A stretch of DNA of 64,000 nt from assembly GCF_031877795.1 (NCBI RefSeq), contig NC_133931.1, positions 25,852,264 through 25,916,263 of the forward strand, given 5' to 3'. The DNA is from Strix aluco. Its lineage: Eukaryota > Chordata > Aves > Strigiformes > Strigidae. The notes beneath the pieces were generated by a model. That model was not told the DNA's origin and did no database searches. It worked only from the letters and a program-made list of their open reading frames with translations. A program made the position numbers and the translations under genes. Shown here piece after piece: positions 59,501-64,000 of the stretch (its first letter is position 1; each line of letters starts with the position of its first letter).

Positions 59501-62500
59501 TGTTTGAATTAAATCATCTATTTCACTGGAATTATTTCACTAGAAAGCCATTATCGTTGCTCTACTGATGAAACTTTGCAAGACAGAAAAATTTAACCAT
59601 TAGAGGACACACACCTCCCACTTTTTCAGTTCTTTTTTTCCTTAAAAAGGGCTTTCCATATTTTCAGTGTTGTTAAAATTCAACTGTTCAAAGTAACTCA
59701 CCAGTAACTTCAGATGGCTTGCTCACCTTAATTGCACAACAGTGTAAGCCCTTTGCCATAAGGATGTAGACCAAATCCCTAGTCAGATTGTCTTTGATTC
59801 CTAAAATAACATTGCCGTAAACATTTGGTACTTCCCACTGGGAGAGAAATACATAGGACATTTGCACAGAAACAGGTTTTAGAATTCACATCACTGCTTA
59901 AAACATTATAAACAAAAAAATATTGAGAATGATTGACATGTAAGTGTCAACTCTTTCATTTTTACATCTAATCAGAAGTAATGTACTGCTTATATAGACC
60001 CCGCCTGCAGTACTGTGTCCAGCTCTGGGGCCCCCAACATAGAAAGGACATGGACCTGCTCGAGCGAGTCCAGAGGAGGCCACAAAAATGATCAGAGGGC
60101 TGGAGCACCTCCCCTATGAGGACAGGCTGAGAGAGTTGGGGTTGTTCAGCCTGGAGAAGAGAAGGCTCCAGGGAGACCTTCTAGTGGCCTTCCAGTACTT
60201 AAAGGGGGCTACAGGAAAGATGGGGAGGGACTCTTTATCAAGGTGTGTAGGGATAGGATGAGGGGGAACAGTTCTAAACTGAAAGAGGGTGGATTTAGAT
60301 TAGATATAAGGAAGAAATTATCCACTGTGAGGGTGGTGAGACACTGGCACAGGTTGCCCAGAGAAGCTGTGGCTGCCCCCTCCCTGGCAGTGTTCAAGGT
60401 CAGGTTGGACGGGGCTTTGAGCAACCTGGTCTGGTGGAAGGTGTCCCTGCCCATGGCAGGGGGGTGGAACTAGATGATCTTTAAGGTCCCTTCCAACTCA
60501 AACCATTCTATGATTCTATAAGTACGATAAAAATGGCAAACTACCCTACTTTGTTCATACTCTGAATATGCAATAATTGGGAGGGGGAAAAAAAAAGACA
60601 AGAAATCCCTACTTAAAAAAAAAATCTTTCCATCTCTCTTGCTGACAGCTTTTAATGATGGAAATTTAAACTAAAATAGTACTGCTAACTGATCAGAACA
60701 TTGAAAGCAAAAGCTACATAATCTTTTTTTCTCACAAGAAAAGCTTATGATACAGCCAGTAATTCCTTAAAACAAAGGTTATACATTTTGTTAGAGAATG
60801 TGAATTTAGGTATGTATCATCATTCTTATTAAGCCACCATTGTGCGGGGGGGGATCATATTGAGGATCTGACAAAAATGTTACTGTTCATTGCAGTATGA
60901 TACCTAACCAGTCCTTGAATTACACTCTCTCATGACCACGTGAAATAAATTACCTTATTTGAAACTGTCCAGAATTGGCGTTCTGAAGTCATACCATGCA
61001 GCTCAATTAAGATCTGACGAATCCTCCAAGGATCTACTGACAATATGAGTTGATGTTCAAGCTGGCCAATATTGACACTTGCTGAAGCTAGAAGAAAAGC
61101 AAACAGGTGTCCAACGAATTCCTTCTTAACGTAGATGCTTACATTTCTTTAGTATGTAACATTTTAAACATAACACAGTAAGAACAGCAGATACATTAAC
61201 GCTTTTCTAGGCCCCGTACATCCTTTCGTGCCCTTCCACAAACACCTTGTGCTAGCTTCCCAGCTACCCTGACCTAACAGGCTGCTTGCAATGCCCCCTT
61301 TTCTCACACTAGCACACAGTAAAGCAATAGGCTCATGATCTGCACAAGTGTTCTGTACTGCCTTAGTGAAAATACGAATTTTCAGAACTGGCTTAAGTCA
61401 ATGCAAGACTGTATTAGAGCTGGAAAGGTAAGTTCTTTCCAGCTGGAGTCACCATCTGGCACCTCTTATGATAACTTTGATTTGTGCCGCTGCACAGCCA
61501 GCCAGCTAGCTATATCTGGGAAATGAACTGGCCGAAAAGATCTGTGTTTCACTTTGGTAGGTTTAAAACTTCATCCAGATGGTACTCCTGGTCCAGGTCA
61601 CCACAGTCACATGAGCATTAGTGCTGGTATAAATACAGAGGCAGGGTGCCCTTTCTGGGAACAGCCGCTGCAGCCAGATTCGGTTCAAACCAACTACCAC
61701 ACCCCTCTTTCACTCAGTCAGCTAAGACACATGCATTTGAACATATCTATTACACTCAGCTGAGATACAAGCAAGTAACAGCCACCTTCTTGAATGAGTA
61801 GGACATTCACCAACTAAAAATGGGAAGTATTCTCTCTAAACTTTTTCTGAGAACAAATCTGCACATATTAACCTCAGGCATGGAAACATGTAACTGCCTA
61901 CATGAAAGTTAATGGAAATGCTGTGAAAGTTACCTGGGATATCATAAAAAGAAGTCACAGGTTTTGTGCACAGGTTGATTCGAGGAGATCTCTTCCGCAT
62001 TTGATCAATGAGCAGCTTCCGTTCATCATCCTTCAGCAGTTTTATGAACAGCTCATGCGATGAAATCATGAAGACAAGCTGAAGATCTTCCAAACCCAAA
62101 CACAAGTTTCTAAACAAAAAAGTAAATACATGAACAAGAAGCTGCTGCTTATTTTTCCAGTTATAGGTTCTCGAAACATTTATTGTGCGTTATTACATTG
62201 TTTACACAGTGTAAAGTCATGTTATCTTAATATGGGTACATACTTGAGAAATGATGCCATTTTTCTCTTCAACGCTTCAGTAGTATTGTCCAAGTTTATT
62301 GATCTTGAACAGACCTGGAAAAGAGAGAGGAAAATAATTAAGCAGTTCCTTAGAACTCTTAAAATACTTAGTTACAGATCGAGTTACTGCCCAGTTTTCT
62401 GACTCTCAATTAGTATCAGCCAGTACCCCTCTCCGTCAAGGGAGGCAACAAAGTTATCTGATAAACACTGTAGCCATCACAGATGGGTCAGTTTCTTTCA

Positions 62501-63656
62501 ACATATACCCAAGCCAGGCTGCTTCAGACAACTGTGATCTTCCCTCAGACACAATTCACATTCCTTTTTCCTATTCCTCTGACTTTTAGGTGTGCTGACA
62601 CAGAGTATCACAGTATCAGTCACCCTCACAAGATCATTAACTACATAACAAAGCCCTTTCACATGAGTTTAAAAATGAACCACTTCCACGTGCAAAAACG
62701 TACGATTGACTAGGACTTTTTTTTTTTTTTAAAAAAAAGCAGCAGGATAACTTGACAGTTGAATTTAATTGCCAGCTTGCAAGAAATAAACATATTTCAC
62801 AAAAAAAAAAATCATAGTATGAGCAACTGATGGAACAGCTTTTACTTGCTCTGAAGTACAGAATACTGTCAGTCAGTTTTTGCCACATGCTTGAAGAGAC
62901 AAGCAAAAGACAAGGCTCAAATTAAGAAAAGAAAGTATGAAAATAACAGCAAAGCAGCAAAAGGATTAAGTTTAGTTTAGACAATAATAGTTTCCTTAAA
63001 AGCTTCACTAAGGGTAAGAATTTAGGTCTCTCACAGGATAACTGTGTGAGGTAGCTCAGGAGAGGTAGCTCAGGATCATTTCATGACATGCTAACTTTTA
63101 CAACAAAGCTGGTAAAGGAAAGTGATCCTCTTCAACAGGTAACTTCTTTTTCTAGTATCTCTCTCTGTTTTGGAAAATTTTTTCTTTGTTCCTTGAAAAC
63201 AAACGTTCAACAATATCTCTATATAATTTAATGATGTCAGGAATAGCAGCAATTTCAAATCCAAGCTGAAGTAACAGGTCAACACTGGTTCCTACCCAAC
63301 AGATAGAAACAGAGATATAAGTATAGATGCAAGACTGATCACTAAGTCTAATTGTACTGACTGCAAAGAAGTTGAATAAAATTTGAGAAGTTACCTTACA
63401 AAGTATTTGTCTCTGCTTCAGAAATCTGAGCATTACTTGCAACAATAACACAGTTACATGGGGAGGTATCTCACTAAATAACATTTCCCCTTCTAATTTC
63501 AGATAATTTCTTACCTCAAGGAGAAAGTCTATCTTCTCTTTGCTGGGTTTCAGGAACAGCTGACAAAACTGAATATCAATTGTTCGACCCTGCAGTACAT
63601 CGCAGACTGTGTTGCACACACAGACTTTGAAACAAACTTCATCCAGAGCATCGTTC
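47477..63656 (-). CDS. INTS8: Integrator complex subunit 8, C-terminal 622 codons (18 exons; 5' part off the window)
   Basis: Exons in transcript order (minus): 63515-63656, 62244-62314, 61934-62109, 60954-61087, 59727-59837, 58849-59050, 58172-58293, 56937-57121, 55442-55475, 54693-54749, 53646-53707, 52356-52474, 50481-50584, 48822-48872, 48166-48239, 48027-48091, 47880-47923, 47477-47593; the stop is TAA at 47479-47477. The joined frame is open for 622 codons and matches human INTS8 (about 995 residues) from roughly residue 375 to the end. INTS8 is an alpha-helical-repeat nuclear scaffold subunit of Integrator. It helps attach PP2A to the complex, which terminates promoter-proximal RNA polymerase II and processes snRNA 3' ends. 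Strong blocks: [90 protein letters not shown] and [15 protein letters not shown]. The N-terminal WFEF region that contacts PP2A would be beyond the right edge. Confidence 0.96.
47880..47923 (-). CDS. INTS8: INTS8 44-nt exon ([14 protein letters not shown])
   Basis: Two completing bases plus 14 codons, [14 protein letters not shown], identical to human. The donor is GCA|GTAAGT. Confidence 0.92.
48027..48091 (-). CDS. INTS8: INTS8 exon ([20 protein letters not shown])
   Basis: Encodes [21 protein letters not shown] plus one base. The acceptor is tactcttccag. Confidence 0.94.
48166..48239 (-). CDS. INTS8: INTS8 exon ([20 protein letters not shown])
   Basis: Encodes [24 protein letters not shown] plus two bases of a Ser codon. 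The donor is ACAG|GTAAAT. Confidence 0.94.
48822..48872 (-). CDS. INTS8: INTS8 51-nt exon ([17 protein letters not shown])
   Basis: Seventeen codons, phase 0 at both ends, [17 protein letters not shown], identical to human. The acceptor ends in ctgcag; the donor is CAG|GTAAGA. Confidence 0.93.
49030..50200. other. GC-rich block inside an INTS8 intron
   Basis: The intron between the exons at 48822 and 50481 holds a GC/CpG-elevated stretch (e.g. around 50,030-50,140), unlike the AT-rich introns around it. Several overlapping short open frames occur on both strands with no recognisable protein. It could be a decayed repeat or an unrecognised regulatory island. Confidence 0.4.
50481..50584 (-). 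CDS. INTS8: INTS8 exon ([17 protein letters not shown])
   Basis: Encodes [38 protein letters not shown]-like helix pair ([13 protein letters not shown]) is visible. Confidence 0.95.
52356..52474 (-). CDS. INTS8: INTS8 exon ([20 protein letters not shown])
   Basis: Encodes [20 protein letters not shown], then [19 protein letters not shown]. The donor is TTTCG|GTAAGT. Confidence 0.94.
52505..52590 (-). repeat. G/T-rich low-complexity tract in INTS8 intron
   Basis: Alternating runs of TTTTTT and GGG/TTGG on the plus strand (A/C-rich in the INTS8 transcript), just upstream in transcript order of the exon at 52356. The reading frame through it yields only low-complexity Lys/Thr peptide. Confidence 0.7.
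53646..53707 (-). CDS. INTS8: INTS8 exon ([20 protein letters not shown])
   Basis: Encodes [20 protein letters not shown] plus two bases of the Asn codon. The acceptor cttctcttag lies about 69 nt from the CR1 3' end. Confidence 0.93.
53776..54670 (-). mobile_element. CR1 LINE, about 0.9 kb, antisense to the window, sense to INTS8
   Basis: Read on the minus strand it starts GGGATTGAGTGCACC and runs through the C-terminal ORF2 region to the 3' end near 53776. It encodes [13 protein letters not shown] and, later, [20 protein letters not shown]. It is 5' truncated, as is usual for CR1. It retains sizeable open frames (up to about 128 codons), so it is fairly young. It makes up most of the intron 53708-54692. 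Confidence 0.95.
54693..54749 (-). CDS. INTS8: INTS8 exon ([19 protein letters not shown])
   Basis: Nineteen codons, phase 0 at both ends. The donor is CGG|GTTAGT. The CR1 element in the downstream intron starts about 20 nt after this donor. Confidence 0.93.
55442..55475 (-). CDS. INTS8: INTS8 34-nt small exon ([11 protein letters not shown])
   Basis: One completing base plus 11 codons, [11 protein letters not shown], identical to human. The acceptor is cctaatttag and the donor CGG|GTAAGT. It is too short to stand out as an ORF and is recognised by phase and family match. Confidence 0.9.
56937..57121 (-). CDS. INTS8: INTS8 exon ([20 protein letters not shown])
   Basis: Encodes [14 protein letters not shown], then [20 protein letters not shown] and STLGIMYR. 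It is almost identical to human over 60 residues. The donor is TACAG|GTGTGT. Confidence 0.96.
58172..58293 (-). CDS. INTS8: INTS8 exon ([18 protein letters not shown])
   Basis: Encodes [40 protein letters not shown]. The acceptor is ccttttcttccag and the donor AAG|GTAATG. Confidence 0.94.
58849..59050 (-). CDS. INTS8: INTS8 exon ([19 protein letters not shown])
   Basis: Encodes the helical block through [18 protein letters not shown], then [20 protein letters not shown]. It is the largest and one of the best conserved exons of the set (202 nt). Confidence 0.96.
59727..59837 (-). CDS. INTS8: INTS8 exon ([17 protein letters not shown])
   Basis: Encodes 37 codons, phase 0 at both ends, ending LHCCAIK. 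It is the first exon after the intron that carries the sense-of-plus CR1 at 59987-60520. Confidence 0.95.
59987..60520 (+). mobile_element. CR1 LINE, about 0.53 kb, antisense to INTS8
   Basis: Landmarks run from 'gaccccgcctgcagtactgt' through 'gtggatttagattagatata' and 'ctggtggaaggtgtccctgc' to the terminal 'ccattctatgattctat' tail characteristic of CR1. It is very similar to the copies at 10560-11085 and, inverted, 53776-54300. Its remnant [20 protein letters not shown] matches the same ORF2 segment. Confidence 0.95.
60954..61087 (-). CDS. INTS8: INTS8 exon ([20 protein letters not shown])
   Basis: Encodes [20 protein letters not shown], then [20 protein letters not shown] and VSNK. The donor is AAG|GTAATT. 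Confidence 0.95.
61934..62109 (-). CDS. INTS8: INTS8 exon ([20 protein letters not shown])
   Basis: Encodes [20 protein letters not shown], then [20 protein letters not shown] and [10 protein letters not shown]. Nearly every block matches human. Confidence 0.95.
62244..62314 (-). CDS. INTS8: INTS8 exon ([16 protein letters not shown])
   Basis: Encodes 23 codons from [10 protein letters not shown] to MASFL plus two bases. The donor is CTCAA|GTATGT. An apparent stop-free run-on past it is intronic. Confidence 0.92.
63515..63656 (-). CDS. INTS8: INTS8 first exon inside the window
   Basis: Encodes [19 protein letters not shown] through [16 protein letters not shown]. The acceptor is gttttgtgttcatgcag and the donor GAG|GTAAGA. 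The first base completes a codon from the preceding exon outside the window. Confidence 0.95.
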
Positions 63657-64000
63657 CTGCATGAACACAAAACCGAAGACCACGGAATGTCTCTGACAAA
63701 CACAGAGTTGGTATCACAGCAGAGCTCCAGGGGCCAGATCCCAAGACAAGTTTGGAGCACATGCCTCTGTCCAAGACTGCACTCAGAAAAACTCTACTCA
63801 GGATCTACTTCAGTTTACCCAGGACCTCACTTTCTTTAAAAGAAAATTCCCTCCCTGCCCATAGCTCTGTTTCACATGCAGATTTCATCATTGCTTCTGC
63901 CTGAGCGCCACTGGAACTCCGACTAGAGTGGCATGACTGACACAAAGATGCACTGCTTCTCAGCGAGCATGCCCTGAGCATGGCTGACAGCCCCAAAGAC
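63657..64000 (-). other. INTS8: INTS8 intron at the right edge
   Basis: No INTS8 residues preceding NDALDE are encoded here on the minus strand, so the next upstream exon is outside the window. I see no other recognisable feature. Confidence 0.7.

Noticed and set aside
63152-63760. 202-codon minus-strand open frame treated as a single exon
   Set aside because: Only 63515-63656 matches INTS8 and is bounded by a good acceptor and donor. The remainder is intron read-through.
1-64000. tRNA, rRNA, CRISPR, prokaryotic operon or viral cassette
   Set aside because: No cloverleaf with A/B boxes, no regularly spaced repeats and no viral or bacterial gene set was recognised on reading both strands.

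Overview
The window is vertebrate nuclear DNA, almost certainly from a bird. The evidence is several CR1 LINE copies (recent and degraded), short introns, very GC-rich CpG-island promoters, and three genes whose exons read as close relatives of human proteins. No Alu- or L1-type repeats were recognised. The gene order TP53INP1 > CCNE2 > < INTS8 matches human 8q22.1 in reverse.

Layout. 1-11,250 is intergenic DNA. It holds an ancient CR1 (about 2945-3640), a MIR/CORE-SINE-like fossil (about 4600-4715), another old inverted repeat (about 8780-8940), a recent CR1 tail (10560-11085), and a candidate enhancer near 1640-2060. 11,300-11,900 is the CpG-island promoter of TP53INP1. TP53INP1 (+) runs from about 11,540 to 23,290 with three coding exons and a 3.2 kb 3' UTR. 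23,300-31,500 is intergenic and contains a 1.6 kb or longer degenerate CR1 with a recognisable reverse-transcriptase stretch. 31,560-33,760 is the CpG-island promoter and GC-rich first intron of CCNE2. CCNE2 (+) runs to about 47,450 with 11 coding exons that join to 404 codons, the same length as human cyclin E2. INTS8 (-) occupies 47,320 to the right edge. Eighteen coding exons (622 codons, the C-terminal 60% or so) are inside; its 5' exons lie beyond position 64,000.

Biology. TP53INP1 is a p53-induced stress and autophagy adaptor, CCNE2 the cyclin partner of CDK2 at G1/S, and INTS8 a scaffold and PP2A-recruiting subunit of the Integrator complex. They are neighbours by conserved synteny, not as an operon. 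CCNE2 and INTS8 are convergent, and their predicted 3' ends overlap by roughly 100 nt.

I found no sign of a new multigene system. The most unusual signals are: an INTS8 intron that is about 90% CR1, with only about 20 nt between the splice donor and the insertion; an inverted CR1 pair flanking six INTS8 exons that total exactly 237 in-frame codons; a NAGNAG acceptor in TP53INP1; an identical 11-mer in the TP53INP1 and CCNE2 CpG promoters; and a dispersed TTTTGGAGGGAG motif in CCNE2 intron 1. Exon boundaries were read by eye from splice sites, reading frame and protein similarity; UTR ends and transcription starts are predictions.
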